DNA of 64,000 bases from CAZBXE01 sp964496125 (GTDB lineage Bacteria; Chlamydiota; Chlamydiia; Chlamydiales; CAZBXE01), in NCBI GenBank assembly GCA_964496125.1, contig CAZBXE010000005.1, positions 1 through 64,000 of the forward strand, given 5' to 3'. How positions within the stretch are numbered: position 1 is the first letter of the stretch; the number at the start of each line of letters is the position of its first letter. The notes under the pieces are model-generated. The model made no database searches. It was not told the DNA's origin and saw only the letters and a program-made list of their open reading frames with translations. Of the stretch, positions 16,061 through 24,945 are shown piece after piece. The translations under genes and the position numbers were made by a program.

Positions 16061-17645
16061 CAAAATAAGCCCACTTAAGATCGGCATAACCGGATGGAGC
16101 AAGGACTACATCTTTGAGTCTGGGATTTTGAAGATACACGGTAGATGAAAAGAAGAGAGGAGCGATGGGCATCCCTTGAATGAGGATAATTTCCGCCTCT
16201 TTCAACATGGCAAGCCTTAACTTCTCATCGGTTTCAAATTCCGCTTTCTCTAAAAGATTTCTAAAGTGGGAATCTTCCCACCCTGTATGGTTGAGAGGCT
16301 CGTTTTTATCCTTGTAGAAGCTAAGCATGCTTGCGGGATCGGGGTAGGTAGAGGCTAAACCAAGGCGAGCTATCGAAAAGTCGCGAGAGAGGAGCCTATC
16401 CAAATACACTTTCCACTCTTGGTTGTCGAGCCCAACCTGGATGCCGAGTACCTCTTTCCATTGCTGTTGCACTGCTTGCGCGACTTTGCTGTGCGTACTT
16501 ATGGAATTATAGACTAAGGATACGGGTGGAAAGGTTTTTCTAGTAAGGCCAAGCTCTTTTAATCCATTTTCAAAAATTTTTTTTGCCTCTTTTGTGTCAT
16601 CATCGGTAAAGAGGGGGGTATCGGTAAAGCCAAGCGCGGGAGGTATGATTTGAAGTGCCGGGATCGAGCCATTTTGCAAAATATTTTCGGTAATTTTCCT
16701 GCGATTTATAGCCAGGCTAAATGCCCTACGGATCTTTTCATTTGAGAAAGGGGGCCTCTCAGTGTTGAATTGATAAAATTCGAGAGCTGTTCTTGGCTCG
16801 CTATGCAAGATGGCCATTTTTTTTAGTGCAGCAAGGGCATCTATAGGAATGTGAGAAAAGGGAAGTCCTGCCCAATCAAGATCGCCTTCCTCAAACATTG
16901 CAAGCTCCGTAGAGCCGTCCTCAATCATGAAAATTTCAGCGCCTTTAAGGCGAACGTTTTTCTCATCCCAATAATTCTTGTTTTTTTCGAGGACGATAAG
17001 GTTACTGTGTTTCCAACTTTTTAGGGCAAAAGGACCATTCGAAACATAGTTTGGGCCGGCATCATCTGCCCAATTCAGGTGATCTTTTACAATATGTTGA
17101 GGTGTCGGGCAGAAGCAGCCCAACGTAAGCAGTTCGAGAAAGTAGGGAGCGGGGTGCTCGAGCGTGAGCACAAGCGTTTTGTCATCCTTTACCTGAATAC
17201 CCACGTCATCTAAAGAAACTTTGCCCATTTTGGCTAATTTGGCATTTTTCAGGATGTAAAGCATGTTGGCAAATTCGGCAGGACTTGTGGGGTCTAGGAT
17301 AAAGCGAAACGATGCGGCAAAGTCATTTGCTGTCACAGGCTTTTCGTCTGACCAGTGCGCGTTTCTTAAGTGAAAGGTGTAGGTTTTTTTGTCCTCGGAA
17401 ATTTCATACTTCTCTGCAATCGCGGGGACAACCCCCCCTTTTCTGTCTCTTCCGAATAGACCTTCAAAAAGCATTCCTATCACAAGAAAGGAGGGGAAAT
17501 CAGCTGGGATTCTGGGATCAAGACTTGGGGGTTCCGAGTGGAGGTTGACCCGGAAAATTCCCGGTTTCTTGGATTGCTGATCCCCGTTGTAACAAGACAA
17601 TAGGGATAGAAGCAAAAGGAAAGAAAAAACTTTTTTAAGGAACAA
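16053..17645 (-). CDS. oppA: Oligopeptide-binding lipoprotein OppA, paralogue 1
   Basis: 530 residues from a TTG at 17645 preceded by AGAGGCG. The signal peptide ends in lipobox LLSC (Cys near residue 18). The family signature appears as SEPPSLDPRIPADFP and FEGLFGRDRKGGVVPAIAEKYEIS. SBP family 5; it captures peptides in the periplasm for OppBCDF. It overlaps oppA paralogue 2 by 11 bp and the PAP2 gene by 8 bp. Confidence 0.92.
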   Translation of the reverse strand: MFLKKVFSFLLLLSLLSCYNGDQQSKKPGIFRVNLHSEPPSLDPRIPADFPSFLVIGMLFEGLFGRDRKGGVVPAIAEKYEISEDKKTYTFHLRNAHWSDEKPVTANDFAASFRFILDPTSPAEFANMLYILKNAKLAKMGKVSLDDVGIQVKDDKTLVLTLEHPAPYFLELLTLGCFCPTPQHIVKDHLNWADDAGPNYVSNGPFALKSWKHSNLIVLEKNKNYWDEKNVRLKGAEIFMIEDGSTELAMFEEGDLDWAGLPFSHIPIDALAALKKMAILHSEPRTALEFYQFNTERPPFSNEKIRRAFSLAINRRKITENILQNGSIPALQIIPPALGFTDTPLFTDDDTKEAKKIFENGLKELGLTRKTFPPVSLVYNSISTHSKVAQAVQQQWKEVLGIQVGLDNQEWKVYLDRLLSRDFSIARLGLASTYPDPASMLSFYKDKNEPLNHTGWEDSHFRNLLEKAEFETDEKLRLAMLKEAEIILIQGMPIAPLFFSSTVYLQNPRLKDVVLAPSGYADLKWAYFDE

Positions 17646-19113
17646 GCCGCGCCTCTTTTAGGTCTAAGTATCCGAGCCCCGAGAAGATTATGCCTTCAAG
17701 CTTTGGGTTTTTGACAAAGTTAAATGCCGAGTGGTACATCGGAATGGCTGGTGTGTCCATAAGTAAGATGTTCGCAGCTTCTCGTAAGAGGACAGCTCTT
17801 TTTTCGGGATTCAACTCTTTTTGAGAGCTTTCGAGAAGGGAAACATAGTTTTGGTTTTCCCACCCTGTATTATTTGTGCCATTGCTTTTGTATTTAAAAA
17901 CCTCGAGGAAACTGATGGGGTCTAAAAAGTCAGCAAACCAAGAGCCCATGGCAATTTGGTAGTCACCCTTTGAAATTCGATCGAAGAACACTTTGTGCTC
18001 AAGTGGTTCTAAGAGGAGCTCAATCCCAAGGCGTTTCTTCCATTGCTGTTGCAGGGCAGCGGCTACTTTTCGATTTCTGTCGTTGCTTGAGAAGGTATAA
18101 ACAAGTCGAGCAGGAACTAATCCAGATGCAATTTCTTGATAGACAGGTTCTTCTATTGTTAGGAAGGAGGGGGGCACGATATGAGTGGCGGGGGTTTGAC
18201 CTCCTTGAGTAATGTGGGTTGTGATCGCTTCCCTATCAATGGCCAGGCTGAGAGCTTGTCGAATTTTTGGATCGCTTAGTGCACTGCAGGTAGTGTTCAC
18301 TCGAAGAAAATTTGTTCCGGCGCCCTCTTTAATGCCAAGGATCCCTTCTTTTTTGAGTGGTTCAATAGAATCCTGCGGGAGAGTGCCCATAGGCGAGCCG
18401 ATCCAGTCGAGTTCCCCTGTTTCAAAGAGACTGATCGCAGTTTGTTCATCGATAATTACAATTTCTACTGTATCAAGTTGGACTGAGGGGGCGTCCCAAT
18501 ACGCCAGATTTCTTTCGAGGAGGATATGGTCGCTATGCTTCCACTCCCTTAAAGTGAAAGGACCATTCCAAGCGCCTTCTCGGTAAGGGAAAAATGGAAA
18601 AGAAGCGACAAGATGGTTAAAGTAGGGGGTAGGCCAGGCAAGTTGCACAACAAGTGTATTTTCCGTCGGAGTAGAAATCCCAACCTCTTCCATTGGGCAG
18701 GTGCCGTCTCTAAACGCTTTGGCACCTACAATAGGATAGAAAAGGCTTGCATTTGATTTCGGGTCTTTGGGATCGATTTGTGCAAGCCATGCGTTTTTAA
18801 AATCCGTCGCCCTAACTTTTTCTCCATTTGACCATTGTGCCTCCCGAAGAACATACGTATAGGTTTTTCCATCTTCAGATACGTGTACTTCTTCGGCAAG
18901 CGCAGGGACAAATTCCCCCTCTTTTCCCGTTTTCATGAGCCCCTCATAGAGAGCTCTTAAAATTGTGACGGTATCAAGACTGCGCGTAGACCGAGGGTCG
19001 AGGGTAGCGGGGTCATGTGCAAGCTGTATCCGTATCCCCTTTTTTGGGGGAACGGGCTCATGACAAGCTGTTATAAGGCAAAGCATAAATGTAAAGAGAA
19101 CGCCCATTTTCAT
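17635..19113 (-). CDS. oppA: Oligopeptide-binding lipoprotein OppA, paralogue 2
   Basis: About 492 residues from ATG 19113 (MKMGVLFTFM); a longer frame to 19188 lacks signal-peptide character. Lipobox LITAC. HDPATLDPRSTRSLDTV and LYEGLMKTGKEGEFVPALAEEV match the SBP_bac_5 family. The two paralogues have clearly diverged, so they probably bind different peptides. First gene of this minus-strand unit. Confidence 0.92.
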   Translation of the reverse strand: MKMGVLFTFMLCLITACHEPVPPKKGIRIQLAHDPATLDPRSTRSLDTVTILRALYEGLMKTGKEGEFVPALAEEVHVSEDGKTYTYVLREAQWSNGEKVRATDFKNAWLAQIDPKDPKSNASLFYPIVGAKAFRDGTCPMEEVGISTPTENTLVVQLAWPTPYFNHLVASFPFFPYREGAWNGPFTLREWKHSDHILLERNLAYWDAPSVQLDTVEIVIIDEQTAISLFETGELDWIGSPMGTLPQDSIEPLKKEGILGIKEGAGTNFLRVNTTCSALSDPKIRQALSLAIDREAITTHITQGGQTPATHIVPPSFLTIEEPVYQEIASGLVPARLVYTFSSNDRNRKVAAALQQQWKKRLGIELLLEPLEHKVFFDRISKGDYQIAMGSWFADFLDPISFLEVFKYKSNGTNNTGWENQNYVSLLESSQKELNPEKRAVLLREAANILLMDTPAIPMYHSAFNFVKNPKLEGIIFSGLGYLDLKEARLVP

Positions 19114-19220
19114 GATAGAGAGCAAAGCAGGGCCTGCCAAAAAAGTCAACGAGAAAGAGGGATTTGTACAGCAATCAAGGAGGGGCAAGGGGGAGCATTA
19201 CCCATCCATTTTACTTCCCC

Positions 19221-19708
19221 TTACGCATCCTTTTCTTTGATTTGAAGGATACTATCGTTAGAGCGAGTAAAATCACTCCACTCCTTCAGGAAAGAGTCTT
19301 CTGTCACTGTAATTTCCCAGCCATGGTAAGGGTCTCGGATTCTTACAGATCCCTCTTCTAGATTCACATCATCGACAACGACTACATGACTTCCGATTGC
19401 ACCTGATAGGCTCACAATGGCTGAGCGCGCTTGTCAATACGAGCCTTAAGTTCTGCTAAATTCGTGGGTTTTGAAACTGTAACAGTAAGGCCTGCTTTTT
19501 TAAAATCATAAGCCATATCATCCTTATTCCCTAAGTTTCTTCTATAGCCTCCTCCATGTTAACTTGCTTGTGATGGTCTTTAATCAACAGGGCTGTAGCG
19601 CCGGCTGTGCAGGAGCGAGTGGCTTGCTGTTGTATAATTGCCTTCCCATGCTGTCTTTTTAGCTTTTTGTGTAGAGCGTTCCCATTTTGACAAAAAGTTT
19701 CGTTCCAT
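19221..19708 (-). pseudogene. Papain-fold (C39-like) cysteine protease, frameshifted
   Basis: Reading down from ATG 19708, the protein is spread over several frames: MERNFLSKWERSTQKAKK, then AIIQQQATRSCTAGATALLI (candidate catalytic Cys), then a shift near the codon run EEAIEET into GGYRRNLGNKDDMAYDF and KPTNLAELKARIDK, then a shift near 19425 into SGAIGSHVVVVDDV (catalytic His) and IRDPYHGWEITVTEDSF (Asp). This order (Cys, His in 'GSHVVVVD', then RDP) is that of papain-like C39 domains found in bacteriocin exporters and in polymorphic toxins. At least three shifts in under 500 bp mark it as dead unless the sequence is wrong. Confidence 0.65.
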
Positions 19709-19746
19709 GTATTGTCCGGTAAACAAAGTCTAGTGAAGGTTTTTTG

Positions 19747-20346
19747 ATGGCAAAGATTTTATCCGTTCTCGTGGTTGTTGCTGTTTTACTTGGTGCATTT
19801 ATCGCGCTCAAGCAATCAGAAAACAGCTATAAAGCACTCCCTATGAAATTAGAGACAACACTTACACAAGCTCCCTTTGAGAGCTGGAGGGAATTTAAAG
19901 ATCCCTTAGGACGCTTTAGTGTAAGTCTGCCTTACGTGCCCCAACATGCTTCAGAGTCCCGCGGGGATGTGGAAAGTAAGAACCTTCGTAAGTACGATAT
20001 GTTTGTGGCCGAAAAAGAAGATGGAACAACTCTTATGATCAGCCTGATTAGTTATCCAGGTGGCCTGGAAACGACCTCGTCCTATACACTTTTGGAATCT
20101 GTACTCAATGAAATGCTAAATGCAAATCAGAATAGCAAACTCGTCTCACAGGGCAAAAGTAAGTTCTTAAACCACGATTCGCTTGATTTTGTAATCAGTA
20201 ACCAAGATGTTAACATCGAAAGCAAGACTTTTGTAGATGGCAATACACTTTACATCCTCTCTTTTGTAGCTAAAGGGGCAAAGTTTGATCAAAAAGAGTA
20301 TGAGTATTTTATTCAGTCCTTTAAGTTGCTCTCTGGCCCTCGATGA
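19747..20346 (+). CDS. Single-pass membrane protein of unknown function
   Basis: 199 residues from ATG 19747. An N-terminal helix (ILSVLVVVAVLLGAFIAL) is followed by a soluble domain: FKDPLGRFSVSLPYVPQ, TTLMISLISYPGG, DSLDFVISNQDVNIES, GNTLYILSFVAKG and a C-terminal FIQSFKL. This pattern resembles PsbP/DUF1795-like lipid-anchored domains of unknown role. The stop overlaps the aroDE start (ATGA), so it belongs to the shikimate operon and is probably its first gene. Confidence 0.7.
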   Translation: MAKILSVLVVVAVLLGAFIALKQSENSYKALPMKLETTLTQAPFESWREFKDPLGRFSVSLPYVPQHASESRGDVESKNLRKYDMFVAEKEDGTTLMISLISYPGGLETTSSYTLLESVLNEMLNANQNSKLVSQGKSKFLNHDSLDFVISNQDVNIESKTFVDGNTLYILSFVAKGAKFDQKEYEYFIQSFKLLSGPR

Positions 20347-21767
20347 ACAGTGATTTATCCCTTTGTGTTCCGATTGTCGGCCCCTCCCTCCAGGAGGCAA
20401 GATCGCAGCTTTTAGAAGCCATTAAATCAGCCAATATTGTTGAATTTCGCCTCGATCTTTTCCAGGCAAAAGACCCCCAGCAGATCACGGAACTGCGAAA
20501 TCTTGCTACCTGCTCTGTTCTTTTTACGTATCGAGAAGAGAAGGGAGATCAAGACTTTTCAAAGCTTCGTCATGTGATTGAGAGTCTTTTTAAAGCAAAG
20601 CCCGACTACATTGACGTGAATTGGACAATACCTGATGAAGTTTATCAAGACCTGGTCAGTCGGGGTGGGGATGTGAAGTGGATTCTCTCGTACCATAACT
20701 TTGAACGCACACCAAGTGATCTTGAAGCGGTTTACCGGAGCATGCGAGGAAAAAAAGCTGCTATCTACAAGCTATCCACCTTTGCTAATAAAACAGAAGA
20801 CGGCCTTAGGATGTCTTCGTTTGTGCTTAAGAAGAATAGGGAGGGGGATTCGGTCATAGGGTTTTGCATGGGAAATAAGGGGCAGGCATCCCGTATTTTG
20901 GCGCCGCTTCTGGGCTCTCCCTGGTCTATGGCGTGTTTAGACGCTCATACAATGAGCGCGCCCGGTCAACCAACAGTGGCCGAAGTTGCAATTTATCTCT
21001 CAGGCAGAAAAAAGGGAGCCCAACTTTTTGCGCTTCTTGGTGATCCTGTGGTCCAGAGTCGGGGTGCCACCTACCACAATGGCCATTTTGTGCAGAAGGG
21101 AATCAATGCCGTTTATCTGCCCTTGCAGGTAGGAACAAGAGATTTGCCTTCTACGCTGCCCGTCCTTGTCCAGCTTGGCTTTAAGGGTCTTAGTGTTACG
21201 ATGCCCTTGAAGGAGGAAGTGATTCGCTACATGGATCGAGTTGACACTGAGTCTGCGAGCATTGGTGCTGTAAACACAGTGCATATCGTAGAGAATAAGC
21301 TGCTTGGCTTCAATACCGACGGACGTGGTCTTCTCAAAGCGTTCCACGCAGCCTTTCCTGGGTATGAACTTTTAGGAAAAAAAGTCCTTGTTCTCGGGGC
21401 TGGGGGTTTTGGAAGAGCGGTAAGCTATGCTTGCAAGCAAGAAGGGGCTTTGATTTCTATTTGGAATAGAACTGCAGAAAGGGCACACCTTGCTGCAAGA
21501 GCTCTTGATTGCTCTCTGCAAATGGAGCTTAATCCTGCAGGTTTTGATGTGATTATTCAAGCTACTTCTTCTGGGATGTTCCGAAGAGAAAGTCTACTTC
21601 AAGCAGAGGACTTTGCTTCAAACATGATTGTAGTCGATGCTGTTTCTTCTGCCGTGAAAACCCAGTTTTTAGAGCAAGCAGAAGAAAAAGGTTGTAGGAC
21701 TTTATCTGGAATCGATATCTTTAAAGCCCAGGCAGTTTTGCAGCAAGAAGTTTGGAAATGCGTCTAA
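20343..21767 (+). CDS. aroDE: Bifunctional 3-dehydroquinate dehydratase / shikimate dehydrogenase
   Basis: 474 residues; steps 3 and 4 of the shikimate pathway fused, as in other chlamydiae and plants. AroD half (1 to about 215): IVEFRLDLF, LSYHNFERT (catalytic His) and IYKLSTFANK (Schiff-base Lys). AroE half (about 225-474): LGDPVVQSRGATYHN, SVTMPLKEEV (catalytic Lys), GAVNTV, GAGGFGRAV (NADP Rossmann loop) and NRT. The shikimate-binding SxS of E. coli AroE reads SRG here. Both ends overlap the neighbouring genes. Confidence 0.94.
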   Translation: MNSDLSLCVPIVGPSLQEARSQLLEAIKSANIVEFRLDLFQAKDPQQITELRNLATCSVLFTYREEKGDQDFSKLRHVIESLFKAKPDYIDVNWTIPDEVYQDLVSRGGDVKWILSYHNFERTPSDLEAVYRSMRGKKAAIYKLSTFANKTEDGLRMSSFVLKKNREGDSVIGFCMGNKGQASRILAPLLGSPWSMACLDAHTMSAPGQPTVAEVAIYLSGRKKGAQLFALLGDPVVQSRGATYHNGHFVQKGINAVYLPLQVGTRDLPSTLPVLVQLGFKGLSVTMPLKEEVIRYMDRVDTESASIGAVNTVHIVENKLLGFNTDGRGLLKAFHAAFPGYELLGKKVLVLGAGGFGRAVSYACKQEGALISIWNRTAERAHLAARALDCSLQMELNPAGFDVIIQATSSGMFRRESLLQAEDFASNMIVVDAVSSAVKTQFLEQAEEKGCRTLSGIDIFKAQAVLQQEVWKCV

Positions 21768-23032
21768 GACTTGAGCGGAGCACTCTTACAGGTACACTTT
21801 TCCCCAGGCCCTCGAAGTCAGAGTCGATTCGGGCTCTTTTTTTTGCATCGCTTGCAGAGGGAACGTCTCTTTTGACAAACTTGTTAGATTCCCCAGATGT
21901 AGAGGCAGCAATACGAGCATGCCGTGCCTTTGGCGCTGTAATTGAAAGGTCGGGTCGTGAGGTCTCTGTGCAGGGGGTGGGAGGGCGGATTTGCAGCCAT
22001 GCCGCGCTCGATGCTGGTAATTCAGGACTTGTCTATCGCTTCGGTCTTGCCCTCTCTGCCTTAGGAGAGAGAGAAGTAACGATGACGGGAGATGAATCCA
22101 TCCTCACAAGACGCCCGATTGCGCCCCTTATCGAAGCTCTTACTTCTTTAGGAGCACGCATTCAACAAAGGCCTTTAAGAGTAAAAGGCCCTTTGCATGC
22201 AGGAAGCGTAAAACTGCTTGGCGAAGATTCTCAGCCCGTATCTGCCCTTCTGATTGCTTCCGTTTTCCTGGAAGGAAAGACCGAGATTACAGTGGAAAAT
22301 CCAGGGGAAAAGCCGTGGGTGGACCTCACTCTTTCTTGGTTTGACCGCCTTGGCATTTCTTATACAAGAGAGGGGTATCATTTTTTTTCTGTGCCTGGAA
22401 AGGTAATCTACAAGGGTTTTCACTATGTTGTGCCAGGAGACTTTAGCACCATTAGCTATCCTGTAGCTGCAGCGATCCTTACGGGCGGCACTCTTACGGT
22501 ACAAGGACTTGACTTTAAGCAGCCCCAAGGAGACAAGGAAATTCTGTTTTTGTTAAAAAGAATGGGAGCAAATCTAGAGATCGATGAGGCATCTGGATCT
22601 CTATGGGTACACAGAGGAGCCAGACTTCAGGGGATTACCCTTGACTGCAATGCAATGATTGACGCAGTTCCCCTCCTTGCCGTGCTTGGTACCTTTGCTT
22701 CTGGGGAAACGAAGATCCAAAATTGCCGCATCGCTCGATTTAAGGAGTGTGATCGGTTAAAATGCATGGCAGAGGAGCTAAAAAAGATGGGAGGTAGGGT
22801 GATAGAGATGGAGGATGGTCTGCTTATACAACAGGGGGCTCTACGAGGTGCGCACTTAGATAGTCACCTCGACCACCGTGTAGCACTTTCACTTGCTGTT
22901 GCAGCCCTAGCAAGTCCTGGGGAGACCGTGATTGAGAGGGCAGGCTGCATGGAGAAGACCTATCCTGGATTTGTAAAAGAGTTTCAAGAAATAGGAGCTA
23001 ATGTTTGTGAACATAGTATTCATCGGGTTTAA
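21758..23032 (+). CDS. aroA: 3-phosphoshikimate 1-carboxyvinyltransferase (EPSP synthase)
   Basis: About 424 residues from ATG 21758, which overlaps the aroDE stop by 10 bp; a TTG lies 6 bp upstream. It adds PEP to shikimate 3-phosphate. FPRPSKSESIRALFFASLAEG, LDAGNSGLVYRF, ESILTRRPIAPLIEAL and KECDRLKCMAEELKKMGG are the family landmarks. It overlaps aroK by 32 bp. Confidence 0.94.
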   Translation: MRLRLERSTLTGTLFPRPSKSESIRALFFASLAEGTSLLTNLLDSPDVEAAIRACRAFGAVIERSGREVSVQGVGGRICSHAALDAGNSGLVYRFGLALSALGEREVTMTGDESILTRRPIAPLIEALTSLGARIQQRPLRVKGPLHAGSVKLLGEDSQPVSALLIASVFLEGKTEITVENPGEKPWVDLTLSWFDRLGISYTREGYHFFSVPGKVIYKGFHYVVPGDFSTISYPVAAAILTGGTLTVQGLDFKQPQGDKEILFLLKRMGANLEIDEASGSLWVHRGARLQGITLDCNAMIDAVPLLAVLGTFASGETKIQNCRIARFKECDRLKCMAEELKKMGGRVIEMEDGLLIQQGALRGAHLDSHLDHRVALSLAVAALASPGETVIERAGCMEKTYPGFVKEFQEIGANVCEHSIHRV

Positions 23033-23534
23033 GAAGTGTGGAAAAACAACCATTGGCGCAAAAGTGGCCGAGCGGCTGCATCGTCCTTTTGTGGATATCG
23101 ATCAACTGATTTCAAAGCTCTATAGTGATGAGCTTTTATCTCCAGCTGAAATTTACCAAAGAGAGGGAAGAGAACGCTTTCGCCAGATGGAGAAAAAGGC
23201 AGTCTATACGCTTGGCCAGGTAGAGGGGGCCGTGATTGCGTCAGGTGGGGGTACAGTGCTGACTGATGAGTGTGTGCGTATTTTGAAAAGACGCGGATTT
23301 TTTGTATACCTGAAGATTTCCCTAAAGGGTTTGAAAGAGAGAACGATAACAGGGGAGGCTCTGCCTGTGTTTCTAGATCCAGACCTTCCTGAGCTTGCTT
23401 TGGAGGGGGTTTATAAGACCCGTGAGGGGATTTACGCCTCCCTTTCTGACCTGACTGTAAGTGTTGATGATGTGGATCAAGAAACTCTAGTAGACCAGCT
23501 TGTCCATGCCATCACCCACGACATCTATGCATGA
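23001..23534 (+). CDS. aroK: Shikimate kinase
   Basis: 177 residues. P-loop GFKKCGKTT, substrate Asp in FVDIDQLI, REGRERFRQMEKKAV and SGGGTVL are typical. It phosphorylates shikimate with ATP. The 3' end overlaps the converging menG gene by 48 bp. aroB and aroC, needed to complete the pathway to chorismate, are not in this window. Confidence 0.92.
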   Translation: MFVNIVFIGFKKCGKTTIGAKVAERLHRPFVDIDQLISKLYSDELLSPAEIYQREGRERFRQMEKKAVYTLGQVEGAVIASGGGTVLTDECVRILKRRGFFVYLKISLKGLKERTITGEALPVFLDPDLPELALEGVYKTREGIYASLSDLTVSVDDVDQETLVDQLVHAITHDIYA

Positions 23535-24215
23535 AGGTTTGGTGGCAAAGAAGAGGGTCGCCGTGCCAAAGGTTAGGGAGCGGTTTTTTACATTCTCAAA
23601 ACCTGACTTTTGAAGCGCTGTTTGGATTTGGACTGGAGGGATGAACGTTTTGATGCTGTCTGCTAAGTACTCATAGGCCTTCTTGTTTTTTGTGATGAGT
23701 TTTCCAGCAAGTGGGACATAGGTCTTTAAGAAAAGCGAGTGAAGGGAGCGAAAAAAACGATTTTCTGGCTTGGTTAGCTCCAATATTGCCAAGGTTCCGC
23801 CCGGCTTAAGCACACGGAAAGCCTCTTGTATGGCATCCTCAAAATGAGGAATATTTCGAATGCCATAGGCTACTGTGATCAGATCGATTGTTTTGTCTTC
23901 CAAGGGGATGTTGCGTGCATCAGCCTCATAAAAATAAAAGGTGGCAGGAGCTCGTTTTTTTGCGATTTCAAGCATGTTCTTGCTAAAGTCGAGCAGGTGG
24001 CACTCTTTTGCTTTTTTGTGGTAGAGAAGCGCAATATCGCCTGTTCCGCAGCAAAGGTCAAGGTAGCGCTCAGAGGGAGGTAGATCCTTAATAAGCGCAT
24101 AGTTCCAAAAGCGGTACAGCCCAAAGGAGAGAAAAAAATTCCCTCTTGTGTAGTGGCTTGCGATCGCATCAAAGAGGGAGCGAATCGTTTCAGGTTTCTC
24201 TTTTACATAACTCAT
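23487..24215 (-). CDS. menG: Demethylmenaquinone methyltransferase
   Basis: 242 residues from ATG 24215 (MSYVKEKPETIR); a longer frame overlaps mqnA. SAM motif LDLCCGTGDIAL and the UbiE/MenG signature AYGIRNI are intact, with RVLKPGGTLAILE. It performs the last C-methylation of menaquinone. The start overlaps mqnA by 26 bp, and its C-terminal 16 codons overlap aroK on the other strand. Confidence 0.92.
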   Translation of the reverse strand: MSYVKEKPETIRSLFDAIASHYTRGNFFLSFGLYRFWNYALIKDLPPSERYLDLCCGTGDIALLYHKKAKECHLLDFSKNMLEIAKKRAPATFYFYEADARNIPLEDKTIDLITVAYGIRNIPHFEDAIQEAFRVLKPGGTLAILELTKPENRFFRSLHSLFLKTYVPLAGKLITKNKKAYEYLADSIKTFIPPVQIQTALQKSGFENVKNRSLTFGTATLFFATKPSCIDVVGDGMDKLVY

Positions 24216-24945
24216 GGAATCTCTGAACTCCTCTGGCTTCCTCAGCGTCAAACTCAAAATGTAAGCAGTTGAAATACGAACGGAGCATCTTTTTTTCAAG
24301 GACGCCAGATTTAAGGCCCATTTCCAAAAGATGCTCAGAGTCTTTTTTTCCAGCTTCATAACTATCAGTGATCGCCTTTGTAAAATGTTCTATCTCTTCT
24401 CTTTTGTTTTGGAAGCTGTTTTTATGCGCAGCAAACACAGCAAATGTGAAGGGAAGGCCTGTAGCATGATACCAGGCAGATCCAAGATCAAGCTTTTGAA
24501 AGCCGGGAATGCTTTTGTTTCTTAGGCAAAAGTCTCCGATTAAAAGGAAAGCGTCTTGCTGTTCCATCATACCCTGAAGAGGGGTAAAAAGGGGGGTGAT
24601 TTTCCAGAAATGGCGACAGAGAACTTTGAGCAACTGGGCAGCGCTTGCGCTTTCACTTGTAAGTGCAATTGTTTTGTAGGTCAGCTCTTGCAGCGTCCCC
24701 TTGTAGTAGAGACAAACGCTTTGTATCTCTTCATAGCTTGCAATACAAAGATTCGTGATGCGTGTGTAGTGCTCTTCATTCTCTAGGAAAACAGCCGTGC
24801 TTACAAGGGATATATCAATCTTTCCCTGAAGTAGCATCTCATTAAGTTTTGTGGGGGGTGCCGAGATCAGCTCGTACCTTGTTTCGTTTAGATAAGAAAA
24901 CAGAGGGACAGTGTTGATGTAGCCGATCCTGCCAATTTTTAACAT
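24190..24945 (-). CDS. mqnA: Chorismate dehydratase (futalosine pathway)
   Basis: 251 residues. GRIGYINTVPLF, then PPTKLNEMLLQGKIDISLVS, matches MqnA. It converts chorismate to 3-enolpyruvylbenzoate, the entry to the futalosine route of menaquinone synthesis. ATG overlaps the mqnE stop. Confidence 0.92.
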   Translation of the reverse strand: MLKIGRIGYINTVPLFSYLNETRYELISAPPTKLNEMLLQGKIDISLVSTAVFLENEEHYTRITNLCIASYEEIQSVCLYYKGTLQELTYKTIALTSESASAAQLLKVLCRHFWKITPLFTPLQGMMEQQDAFLLIGDFCLRNKSIPGFQKLDLGSAWYHATGLPFTFAVFAAHKNSFQNKREEIEHFTKAITDSYEAGKKDSEHLLEMGLKSGVLEKKMLRSYFNCLHFEFDAEEARGVQRFHELCKRET

